Positions 1 to 5,381 of a stretch of 5,933 nucleotides of DNA are shown piece after piece; the stretch's first letter is position 1, and each line of letters begins with the position of its first letter. Source of the DNA: an uncultured Clostridia bacterium (GTDB lineage: Bacteria; Bacillota; Clostridia; Oscillospirales; CAG-272); assembly GCA_945949385.1 (NCBI GenBank), contig CAMFEL010000120.1:1-5933 (forward strand), read 5' to 3'. A program made the translations under genes and the position numbers. The notes below the pieces were generated by a model. That model saw only the letters and a program-made list of their open reading frames with translations, ran no database searches and was not told where the DNA came from.

Positions 1-12
1 GGGTGGCTCGGA

Positions 13-89
13 GGGGCTGCTGCCGGGACAGCAGTCCCTTCGAAATCTTCTAACTCCACTTTTGTCAACTAATAATCAAGTTTGAATTC
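13..89 (+). repeat. 77-bp direct repeat, copy A, starting with a 10-bp hairpin
   Basis: This is the first of two copies of an element that recurs at 356-431; by eye the copies match at about 80% of positions. It opens with a hairpin: 13-22 pairs with 29-38 through one G-T wobble, around the loop CCGGGA. A less conserved AT-rich tail follows, with CTAACT, CTAATAA and GAATTC shared by both copies. The similarity may continue past the tail: CAATAT directly followed by AGCAAAAC (102-115) has both blocks at 441-446 and 476-483, separated there by 29 extra bases. The copies lie in the same orientation, 343 bp apart. The family is not one I recognise; a dispersed palindromic repeat or a duplicated RNA segment are both possible. 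Confidence 0.7.
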
Positions 90-212
90 TCAAAGCACTA
101 TCAATATAGCAAAACTATCTTTCTGTGGTTAACTTCAAGTCTGCTATCGACACGCTCATTAGCTTTGCTTTACTGCCATAGCGAGACTAAAAATTTAGGC
201 TAACGGGACAAG

Positions 213-381
213 CTCCCTACACTTAGTCGAATCGTTATGCCCTTGCAACGCAACGATTTGATGTTCTTCCGTGTCGAGAAGTGGGGAGAGATTCTAAAGA
301 GAGGGGAGAAGATACATCGTCTCCCCTCTCTTTAGCCGGGCAGGGAGAGCCCTGCGGGACTGCTGACGGGACAGCAGTCCC
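213..381 (+). other. Run of adjacent stem-loops; candidate structured RNA
   Basis: Four foldable units follow one another. In the first, CTCCC (213-217) pairs with GGGAG (284-288), CACTT (220-224) with AAGTG (279-283), TCGA (227-230) with TCGA (274-277), and ATCGTT (231-236) with AACGAT (252-257). The second is the perfect 16-bp hairpin at 294-335. The third is GCAGGG/CCCTGC around AGAG (340-355). The fourth is the hairpin of repeat copy B (356-381). No open reading frame of note crosses the region. A weak promoter-like pair (TTGAAT at 82-87, TATAGC at 105-110, 17-bp spacer) lies upstream and a terminator-like hairpin downstream at 484-530, so a plus-strand transcript of about 0.4 kb is possible. 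No known RNA class was recognised: I saw no tmRNA, SRP RNA or RNase P signature. Confidence 0.35.
294..335. repeat. Perfect 16-bp inverted repeat with 10-bp loop
   Basis: The left arm at 294-309 (CTAAAGAGAGGGGAGA) is exactly complementary to 320-335, around a 10-base loop in which GA/TC could add two more pairs. The left arm is purine-rich and the right arm pyrimidine-rich. No T-tract follows on either strand, so it is not a standard intrinsic terminator. Confidence 0.8.
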
Positions 382-431
382 TTCGAATTTCCTAACTTTA
401 TTTCTGTAAGCTAATAACCAAATCTGAATTC
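356..431 (+). repeat. 76-bp direct repeat, copy B, starting with a perfect 10-bp hairpin
   Basis: This is the second copy of the element at 13-89. The hairpin is perfect here: GGGACTGCTG (356-365) pairs with CAGCAGTCCC (372-381) around ACGGGA. The G-T wobble of copy A is a Watson-Crick A-T pair in copy B, so the difference keeps the stem. The hairpin is the best conserved part (24 of 26 bases match copy A), while the tail has diverged more. The copy starts directly after the small hairpin at 340-355 and ends about 50 bp before the terminator-like hairpin at 484-530. Confidence 0.7.
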
Positions 432-483
432 ACATTCCGACAATATTTCTATAAAGCATTTCGCTTCGCCAAAATAGCAAAAC

Positions 484-530
484 GCTCCCCGACCGCGACG
501 GTTTTATACCGAGGCGGCAGGGAGCTTTCT
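484..530. terminator. Terminator-like hairpin, possibly bidirectional
   Basis: GCTCCC (484-489) pairs with GGGAGC (520-525). Internal mismatches follow, then CCGC (493-496) with GCGG (514-517), and CGGT (499-502) with ACCG (508-511) around the loop TTTAT. The plus strand continues TTTCTTT, and on the minus strand the stem is followed by an interrupted T-rich stretch (GTTTTGCTATTTTG). It probably ends a plus-strand transcript from the structured region or from beyond the left edge, and could serve either strand. The T-tracts are interrupted, so efficiency is uncertain. Confidence 0.55.
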
Positions 531-786
531 TTGCTTTCCGTTCTTTACAATTATGCAATTATGCGTTATGCCGCTATCCACTGTTCACTTATATGTACTG
601 CCGACAAATCCGCACTTTCCTTACAGTCCGAACATCCTGCGCAGCAAAGGCGCAAGGAAGCGCGGCGATCTTACTACTGCGATCTTCATAAAACCTTCCC
701 TTTCTCTTCGTTTCATATCATTTTCCGCCCTTGCGAAAACAACCGGGAGAGCGGCAGAAAAGACGCATCCGCAGCTATGCAAAAGC

Positions 787-805
787 GGCGCATTCTGCGC
801 CTTTT
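787..805 (+). terminator. Weak terminator-like hairpin
   Basis: GGCGCA (787-792) pairs with TGCGCC (796-801) around a 3-base loop and is followed by TTTT. AAAA at 781-784 could pair with the T-tract across a 2-base bulge. The stem is short and the T-run brief, and no gene is visible directly upstream, so this is a weak call. Confidence 0.25.
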
Positions 806-1020
806 CCCTTTCCGCCGTCTCCCTTTAACAGTATATGAAAACCGGCGCTTTGTGACAGACCCGCCGGAGGCTTTTTGCACACTTTTGCGGTGACGCCCTG
901 CGGCAAGAGGGAATAATATGGTACGGGGGGCGGACACTTATTTTTTGCATTGCGTGACTAAAAACCGCCGCCGCAAGGAAATACTAAGAACACAGCAGAA
1001 ATAAGGAAGTTCATAAAAAC

Positions 1021-1026
1021 GGAGAG
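1021..1026 (+). promoter_or_regulatory. Ribosome binding site that selects the mazF TTG start
   Basis: GGAGAG at 1021-1026 lies 8 bases before the TTG at 1035. It overlaps the alternative in-frame GTG at 1026, which would therefore have no usable Shine-Dalgarno spacing. This favours the TTG. Confidence 0.7.
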
Positions 1027-1034
1027 TGATCGAT

Positions 1035-1406
1035 TTGCAAATCAAGCGAGGCGACATCTTTTACGCCGATCTCAGTCCTGTGGTCGGCAGTGAGCAGGGC
1101 GGGCTGCGCCCCGTACTTATCGTCCAGAACGATGTAGGCAACAGGTACAGTCCCACCGTCATTGCCGCCGCCATAACCTCAAAGCTGGGCAAAGCCAGAC
1201 TGCCGACTCACATTGATGTCTATGCAGACAGAGTGGGACTTCAGCGCGATTCCGTGGTGCTTCTGGAGCAGATGCGCACCATCGACAAGCAAAGGCTCAA
1301 GGAAAAAATGGGTCATCTTGACGATGAGTCAATGCACGCCGTGGACACCGCTATCAGCGTAAGTCTCGGTCTCGGAGCCGCCGACAAAACAGAAGTCATA
1401 GGATAG
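1035..1406 (+). CDS. mazF: MazF/NdoA (PemK-like) type II toxin endoribonuclease
   Basis: MazF-family toxins are ribosome-independent, sequence-specific mRNA endoribonucleases with an SH3-like barrel; the Bacillus subtilis relative NdoA (EndoA) cleaves U-ACAU and is held inactive by its antitoxin. The 123-residue product carries the family landmarks: KRGDIFYADLSPVVGSEQGG near the N-terminus, RPVLIVQND, AAAITSK, the LPTH strand, and RDSVVLLEQMRTIDKQRL. Counting from the TTG start puts the family's key Arg at 25 and Thr at 48, as in NdoA, and the start MQIKRGD aligns with NdoA MIVKRGD. The ribosome binding site spacing supports the same start; an in-frame GTG at 1026 would add three residues. 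Length is close to the usual 116-120. No MazE-type antitoxin gene is visible upstream, although Firmicutes normally have one there. A strong terminator follows directly. The family is near certain; activity and partner are inference. Confidence 0.95.
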   Translation: MQIKRGDIFYADLSPVVGSEQGGLRPVLIVQNDVGNRYSPTVIAAAITSKLGKARLPTHIDVYADRVGLQRDSVVLLEQMRTIDKQRLKEKMGHLDDESMHAVDTAISVSLGLGAADKTEVIG

Positions 1407-1409
1407 CGA

Positions 1410-1451
1410 AAAACAATACTGCCGCAGGGTTTCCTGCGGCAGTATTGTTTT
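1410..1451. terminator. Perfect bidirectional intrinsic terminator between mazF and htrA
   Basis: The arm at 1410-1428 is exactly complementary to 1433-1451: 19 bp including the terminal AAAA/TTTT, around the loop GTTT. It starts 3 bases after the mazF stop codon and lies 7 bases from the protease stop codon on the other strand. The T-run is TTTT on the plus strand and TTTTT on the minus strand, so one hairpin can end both converging transcripts. Confidence 0.92.
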
Positions 1452-1458
1452 GCTTATA

Positions 1459-3312
1459 TCAGCCCACATCCTCGCTTTCGAAGGAAACATCGGACTGAGG
1501 TACATACTCGTAGCACTTAACGGTAACATCCGTCATCTTGCCGTTGCGGCTGACGGTAAAGGTCATTTCGTCACCGACCTTGTGCTCTTTGACAATCTCC
1601 TTAACATCGGCGGAGGAGCTTATCTCCGTGCCGTCGATGGCTGCAATACGGTCGCCGTACTGGAGGACGCCGTCATTGTAGCCCTCCTGCACCTGAGTGA
1701 TATACACGCCGGTGCTCTGGTTTTTGAAATAATAGTAAGCGGTAAAGCTGTCGGTTATATCCGTAAGGCTTATTCCCACATAGGATTTTCCGGAAACATA
1801 ACCGTTGGAAATAAGCTCCTCTGCCACTCTTCCCGCCTCGTCAATGGGAATGGCAAAGCCCAGCCCCTCTACATCGCTGCCGGTCGATTTGGCGTTGACG
1901 ATGCCGATAAGCTCACCCTTCATATTGAACAGTCCGCCGCCGGAGTTACCGGGGTTGATGGCAGCGTCAATCTGAATCAGGTTCATCATATTGCTGTCAA
2001 CGCTTATTTCACGGTTGGTGGCGGAAATAATGCCGCCGGTAATGGTACCGCCAAGCTCGCCCAGCGGGTTGCCCACTGCGATAACCTGCTCGCCTACTTT
2101 AAGGCTGTCGCTGGAGCCGAGAACTGCGGGGCTCAGATTTTTTGCTTCGATTTTGATTACGGCAATATCGGAATCGGAATCGTGACCGATAACCTTGGCG
2201 TCATATTCGGAGCCGTCGGTAAGACGGACTTTTACGGAATCGGCTAACTTACCCGTAGACTCGTCGGTGATAACATGGTTGTTGGTGATTATATAGCCGT
2301 CGGCGCTGATAATTACGCCGCTGCCCGCGCCGCCGTTTACATACTGGAAGTTGCCGTATGACTTCTGGAACTCCGTGCTTATCTCCACAACGCTGTCGGA
2401 AACGAGAGCGCAAAGACCGCTGAGACCTTCTGTGTCTTCGTCCTCATCCGAGGTGACGGGAGACTTGTATACAACGACGCCGCCGTCGGAGCTTCCGCCG
2501 ACTGAGGAGGTGCCGTCGCTGCTTTGCGAAGTGTTGCCAACGATGAGAGCGCCTGCCATACCGCTTCCGAAGGACAGCAGCACCGTGGCACATATTAACA
2601 GAACGATGGCGGCGGTTGAAAAGCGTCTGCCGCACTTATGCTTTTTCTCTTTTGCGGGTTTCTCCGGCTTCGGGGGCTGCGGAGGCACGGCACGCTGCTG
2701 AGCGTGGGGATCGTAGCCCTGCGCGAAGGGAGGAACATATCTGTATTCGCCGCTGTCGCGGTTTACTGAGAAACCGTTCTGCGGCTGCTGAGGCTGCCGG
2801 GGCGGATACTGCGGTGCCTGCTGCGGCTGCGGCTGAGGTCTGAAGGGTGCCTGCGGTGCCTGATAGCCGTAAGGCTGATGTCCGGGAGCAAATCCGGGGG
2901 TTCCTTGAACACCCTGTGTTCCCTGAGCGCCGGGTGCTTCTTGAGCGCCGGGTGCCCCATGGGCGCCCTCTGCATAGGGCGGGGTAGTCTGTCTCATGGG
3001 GTCAGGACGGGGAGCCTGTGCGGGGGCTTCGGTATGAGCCTCTGCGAAAGAAGCGTTTGGATTGTTCTCAAATGAGGGCTGTGCGCTTTCATTTATGCCT
3101 GCGCCCTGCGGCGCTTCTCCCTGTGCAGTCTCCTGTGTGACCGGGGCACTCTGCTGCGCTGTCTCCTGCGTTTCTGCGGCGCCTGCCGTTGTCTGAGGGA
3201 CACCGTCGCCTGCTCCCTCTGCCTGCGCGTTTTTTGCCCAGGGGTCAAGAGGGGTATAATCCGGAGTAAATCCGTTTTCGGATGAATTTTTTTCCTTGTT
3301 AAAATCTTCCAT
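1459..3312 (-). CDS. htrA: Membrane-anchored HtrA/DegP-like serine protease with PDZ domain
   Basis: Predicted role: degrading misfolded or damaged proteins at the outer face of the cell membrane. The product has 617 residues. Residues 1-225 form a low-complexity Pro/Gln/Ala/Gly-rich cytoplasmic region. A Lys/Arg-rich stretch (221-230) precedes one membrane segment (about 232-258), then a Ser/Gly/Asp linker. The trypsin-like domain (about 300-500) has the triad His346 (ITNNHVI), Asp382 (SDIAVIKI) and Ser457 (GNSGGG), with typical VGNPLG and GLGFAIP stretches. One PDZ domain (about 510-600) follows, with YVGIS and GDRIAAIDG. The start at 3312 is chosen because ACGGAGG lies 6 bases upstream; the frame is open to 3453 but that extension has no such site and crosses the promoter region. 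The gene has its own promoter and follows a terminator, so it is probably monocistronic. All catalytic residues are present; natural substrates are unknown. Confidence 0.95.
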   Translation of the reverse strand: MEDFNKEKNSSENGFTPDYTPLDPWAKNAQAEGAGDGVPQTTAGAAETQETAQQSAPVTQETAQGEAPQGAGINESAQPSFENNPNASFAEAHTEAPAQAPRPDPMRQTTPPYAEGAHGAPGAQEAPGAQGTQGVQGTPGFAPGHQPYGYQAPQAPFRPQPQPQQAPQYPPRQPQQPQNGFSVNRDSGEYRYVPPFAQGYDPHAQQRAVPPQPPKPEKPAKEKKHKCGRRFSTAAIVLLICATVLLSFGSGMAGALIVGNTSQSSDGTSSVGGSSDGGVVVYKSPVTSDEDEDTEGLSGLCALVSDSVVEISTEFQKSYGNFQYVNGGAGSGVIISADGYIITNNHVITDESTGKLADSVKVRLTDGSEYDAKVIGHDSDSDIAVIKIEAKNLSPAVLGSSDSLKVGEQVIAVGNPLGELGGTITGGIISATNREISVDSNMMNLIQIDAAINPGNSGGGLFNMKGELIGIVNAKSTGSDVEGLGFAIPIDEAGRVAEELISNGYVSGKSYVGISLTDITDSFTAYYYFKNQSTGVYITQVQEGYNDGVLQYGDRIAAIDGTEISSSADVKEIVKEHKVGDEMTFTVSRNGKMTDVTVKCYEYVPQSDVSFESEDVG

Positions 3313-3318
3313 AATAAA

Positions 3319-3334
3319 CCTCCGTAAATTACGG
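3319..3334 (-). promoter_or_regulatory. htrA ribosome binding site overlapping a small palindrome
   Basis: On the minus strand ACGGAGG (3325 to 3319) lies 6 bases before the ATG and fixes the htrA start. The inverted repeat CCGTAA-A-TTACGG (3322-3334) overlaps it, so part of the ribosome binding site could be engaged by a 4-bp RNA hairpin or by a protein bound to the palindrome. The ribosome binding site is firm; a regulatory role for the palindrome is speculative. Confidence 0.75.
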
Positions 3335-3363
3335 TTTTTTGCCTTTCTTTGGCTTACGACAGT

Positions 3364-3369
3364 ATTATA
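3364..3369 (-). promoter_or_regulatory. Probable -10 box of the htrA promoter
   Basis: A perfect TATAAT reads on the minus strand at 3369 to 3364, which would give a 5' untranslated region of roughly 45 bases before the htrA ATG. No good TTGACA-like hexamer lies 16-18 bp upstream (AAAAAT is found there), so the promoter may depend on an activator, or the box may be fortuitous. Confidence 0.45.
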
Positions 3370-3415
3370 GTTCCCCAATGTGACAGATTTTTGAAGAGGG
3401 ACGGAAAAATAATTG

Positions 3416-3454
3416 AAAAAATGTGTCGGTCTTTTACAGAAACAGACCGACACA
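3416..3454 (-). terminator. Intrinsic terminator overlapping the end of the membrane-protein gene
   Basis: On the minus strand TGTGTCGGTCT (3454-3444) pairs perfectly with AGACCGACACA (3432-3422) around an 11-base loop, followed by TTTTTT (3421-3416). The upstream arm encodes the last residues of the membrane protein, and its TAA stop codon (3436-3434) falls inside the loop. The hairpin would end the dGTPase/membrane-protein transcript before htrA. Confidence 0.88.
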
Positions 3455-3913
3455 CATAATAATATTTATAAGGCACAGCACTGCCGTTGCGCCCGCAGCG
3501 CCAAAAGGCAGCACGCCCCACAGATACAGTACCATCACCGCAAGCAAAACCGCCGCGGCGCATGCCGCCGCTTTGGCAAGGGGGCGTTTCAGGGTAAACA
3601 GCATCAGCGCAAAGGCAATATAGGAGGCAAAATAGACGGCTGTGCCGAAAAGTCCGCCGTAGCGGGATAAAATAAGGCTTCCCAGCCACAGCACGGCGCT
3701 CAGCACGGCAAAAACCGATGTAAGGCCGCGACGTTCCACGGCAAAAACCGCAAGTCCCCCCACCGCAAGGCAGGTAACCGCGAGGGTAGGCACCGCGGAC
3801 GCCGCCGAATCAATACCCGCTGCGCTGAGAATAAGCTGAAGCACCTTCAGAATAAGTCCTCCGCCTGTGAGCACCTGTCCGAAGCTTATTGCTGCCCGTG
3901 CTTTTTTAATCAT
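3434..3913 (-). CDS. Small polytopic membrane protein of unknown function
   Basis: I do not recognise the family. The 159-residue product is strongly hydrophobic, with five or six probable membrane segments at about 12-31, 41-59, 63-82, 88-107, 115-136 and 139-159. The N-terminus is basic (MIKKAR), and short charged turns (ERRG at 60-63, KRPLAK at 109-114) separate the helices. Ala, Leu, Val and Gly dominate, and no catalytic or ligand-binding motif stands out. The ATG at 3913 follows ACGGAGG with a 5-base spacer, which supports real translation. It begins 53 bp after the dGTPase stop codon on the same strand with no terminator between, so it is probably the second gene of that operon. A terminator overlaps its 3' end. 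The context does not define a function; an uncharacterised integral membrane protein is the safe description. Confidence 0.8.
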   Translation of the reverse strand: MIKKARAAISFGQVLTGGGLILKVLQLILSAAGIDSAASAVPTLAVTCLAVGGLAVFAVERRGLTSVFAVLSAVLWLGSLILSRYGGLFGTAVYFASYIAFALMLFTLKRPLAKAAACAAAVLLAVMVLYLWGVLPFGAAGATAVLCLINIIMCVGLFL

Positions 3914-3966
3914 ATGATCCTCCGTTTCGCCTGTTATGATCCTGCATATTAACTCTCAAACTCCGC

Positions 3967-5163
3967 TTACTCAAAATATCCGCGGTACTTTATGGTGTCC
4001 TTGTGGGGGAACAGGTAGCTGTGCAGATCCACAAAATAGTCGTCGGTCATAGCCGCTATGTAATCCGTGACAATAACATGGGGAGATTCCTCGATATAAG
4101 GCTTTTCCCTGTGATAAAACGAGGAGTTTATGGGATCGATGTGGTGTTTGAATACGGGGGAGGAGGTGTCGCCCTCTTTGACCTGCCGCACAAGGGTTTC
4201 GTACATCCGACCGAACATAGGTCTCATTATCTCGTCCTGCGGGGTCTTTACGGCATCTCTTAAATATATTTCCGAATAGTTGGACCTTTTTGCGGCGCTG
4301 AGCGCTTCAAAATAATCGGGATCCATGGAAATATAGGGCTTTCCGTAGCTGTTTTCGATAATATTGACGCTCATGTTATTTATGATTTCCGCGTTAACTC
4401 TGCCGATGACACCGTAGCTGAACACATCCTCCTCTTTGGAAATGAGTCCCGCCTTTTTAGCGTCCTGCCTGTCCTTGCCCAGATAAGAGATAATGTCGCA
4501 AATACGCACCACGCAGCCTTCAAGGGTGGAGGGCATAAGACGCTTGTTGTTTTCCGGGTCAAGATAGCAGCCCTCGATTGCTTCGTCAAGCTCGTCAAAA
4601 CTTTTCATGGGTACGGGGCAGTAGCGTTCTTTTTCGATTTCTCCGTTATGAGCGGCGATTCCGTTCAGAGTCTGCAGGGTGATATTGTAAGGATATATAC
4701 CGTCCAGCACTCTGACGGAATGGATATAGTGGGCAAAATGGCGTCCCGTAGCGCCGAAGAAAAGCTCGTCGAGATACTTTTCGCCTGCGTGACCGAAGGG
4801 GGTGTGCCCGATGTCGTGGCCGAGGGCGATGGCCTCAATCAGATCCTGATTGAGATTGAGGGCGGCGCCTATGGTGCGGGCAATACGGGACACAAGCTGG
4901 ACATGCAGGGCGCGGCGGGAAATATCGTCGTTTTTATAAAAGGAAAAAACCTGTGTCTTGTCCGCAAAGCGGGAATAATATGCGGAGTGCAGTATCTTAT
5001 CCGTGTCGCGTACAAAGGGAGGACGCCATACGGAGGGCTTATCGTGGCCGGGACTGCGGCGCACCGCGTCCGAGTTTTTAAAACCCACATCGGGCAGGCT
5101 CCCGTTCATTCTGTCGTATTCTATTCTCTGTGCAAGCTCTTTTGAAAGGCTGTCGTATTTCAT
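3967..5163 (-). CDS. dgt: HD-domain deoxyguanosinetriphosphate triphosphohydrolase (dGTPase-like)
   Basis: Dgt-family enzymes hydrolyse dGTP, and in some members other dNTPs, to the nucleoside and tripolyphosphate in the cytoplasm, so adjusting the dNTP pool. The 398-residue product has the family entry motif RDTDKILHSAYYSRFADKTQVF split across residues 52-73. The HD-type metal ligands are His87, His116-Asp117 (GHDIGHTPFGHAGE, 115-128) and Asp223 (ICDIISYLGKD). His125 and Glu128 match the catalytic His126/Glu129 of E. coli Dgt in spacing. The C-terminal DYIAAMTDDYF (367-377) is also typical. The ATG at 5163 is chosen because it is the first Met codon downstream of the leader structures; its Shine-Dalgarno is weak (AGGA, 12-base spacer). 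The frame is open to a TTG at 5304, but that extension runs through palindromes and looks untranslated. It probably heads an operon with the membrane protein. Family is secure; exact nucleotide preference is not readable here. Confidence 0.93.
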   Translation of the reverse strand: MKYDSLSKELAQRIEYDRMNGSLPDVGFKNSDAVRRSPGHDKPSVWRPPFVRDTDKILHSAYYSRFADKTQVFSFYKNDDISRRALHVQLVSRIARTIGAALNLNQDLIEAIALGHDIGHTPFGHAGEKYLDELFFGATGRHFAHYIHSVRVLDGIYPYNITLQTLNGIAAHNGEIEKERYCPVPMKSFDELDEAIEGCYLDPENNKRLMPSTLEGCVVRICDIISYLGKDRQDAKKAGLISKEEDVFSYGVIGRVNAEIINNMSVNIIENSYGKPYISMDPDYFEALSAAKRSNYSEIYLRDAVKTPQDEIMRPMFGRMYETLVRQVKEGDTSSPVFKHHIDPINSSFYHREKPYIEESPHVIVTDYIAAMTDDYFVDLHSYLFPHKDTIKYRGYFE

Positions 5164-5346
5164 ATATATGACCGTTCCTATCGTTGATTTGTGAAGGTTT
5201 TGCAAAGTTTCAAGGCTTTGCAGCTTGCCGCCGCCCTTTAGGCGGCAAGACACAAATGGGGTTTGAAACAGCTCACGTGGGATCCGCGCTCGCGTTACTT
5301 TCAAACTGTTCTGCCCCCGTTTTGCAAAACTGTGCCATAAAAAGCT
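5164..5346 (-). promoter_or_regulatory. Long structured leader of the dGTPase operon
   Basis: The predicted transcript has about 180 untranslated bases before the ATG. In plus-strand coordinates the segment 5261-5269 can pair in two ways: GTTTGAAA (5261-5268) with TTTCAAAC (5299-5306), or TTGAAAC (5263-5269) with GTTTCAA (5207-5213). The second fold encloses a 9-bp stem, CTTGCCGCC (5224-5232) with GGCGGCAAG (5241-5249). The two folds share bases and exclude each other, as in attenuators and riboswitches. No T-tract follows, so any control would act on translation or processing rather than as an intrinsic terminator. No known riboswitch class was recognised. Confidence 0.4.
5319..5330. promoter_or_regulatory. 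12-bp palindrome GTTTTGCAAAAC, possible operator
   Basis: This is a perfect palindrome just downstream of the predicted dGTPase transcription start. Near copies lie at 5197-5208 (GTTTTGCAAAGT, 10 of 12 matching) and 5708-5719 (GTTTTCCAAAAC, 11 of 12). A regulator binding here would block early elongation. AT-rich palindromes arise easily, so this is a candidate only. Confidence 0.35.
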
Positions 5347-5352
5347 AAGTAT

Positions 5353-5381
5353 ATTTTATCATTACTTTATAAAGATTTCAA
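5353..5381 (-). promoter_or_regulatory. Sigma-A-type promoter of the dGTPase operon
   Basis: Reading the minus strand, TTGAAA (5381-5376) and TAAAAT (5358-5353) are separated by exactly 17 bp, close to the TTGACA/TATAAT consensus and in AT-rich DNA. Transcription would begin near 5346. Confidence 0.65.

Larger units (their letters stand above)
533..1034. other. Intergenic region upstream of mazF, no convincing gene
   Basis: About 500 bp without a supported gene. The open frames here (531-893 and 553-828 plus, 713-937 minus) overlap one another, have low-complexity Arg/Ser/Pro-rich translations, and lack convincing ribosome binding sites. Visible details are a tandem octamer CAATTATG (548-563), a small GC-rich hairpin at 787-801, and a 28-codon open frame at 918-1004. 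No -35/-10 pair with good spacing was found for mazF; TAATAT at 914-919 is the best isolated -10 candidate. Confidence 0.5.

Noticed and set aside
1..480. CRISPR array or classical insertion sequence
   Set aside because: Only two diverged copies of the repeat exist, far apart, without regular spacers; there is no transposase gene or terminal inverted repeat pair with target duplication.
531..937. Overlapping open frames on both strands (120, 91 and 74 codons)
   Set aside because: They overlap one another, lack good ribosome binding sites, and give Arg/Ser/Pro-rich translations with no recognisable motif; none resembles an antitoxin.
1450..2247. 265-codon open frame on the plus strand
   Set aside because: It lies entirely antisense to the HtrA protease domain and PDZ domain, its translation matches no family, and the protease frame is secure by its catalytic triad.
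3313..3453. 47-codon N-terminal extension of HtrA
   Set aside because: It crosses the TATAAT box and the terminator of the upstream gene, while ACGGAGG at ideal spacing precedes the ATG at 3312.
4648..5145. 165-codon open frame on the plus strand
   Set aside because: It is antisense to the conserved N-terminal half of the dGTPase, including the HD motif; the open frame is a codon-bias shadow.
3967..5163. dGTPase as part of an antiphage defence island
   Set aside because: Some dGTPases do act in phage defence, but the neighbours here show no defence or mobile genes; a housekeeping role in dNTP balance is the simpler reading.
5164..5304. 47-codon N-terminal extension of the dGTPase from TTG 5304
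   Set aside because: The segment carries two palindromes and competing stems, lacks dGTPase-like sequence, and the conserved protein starts well after the ATG at 5163.
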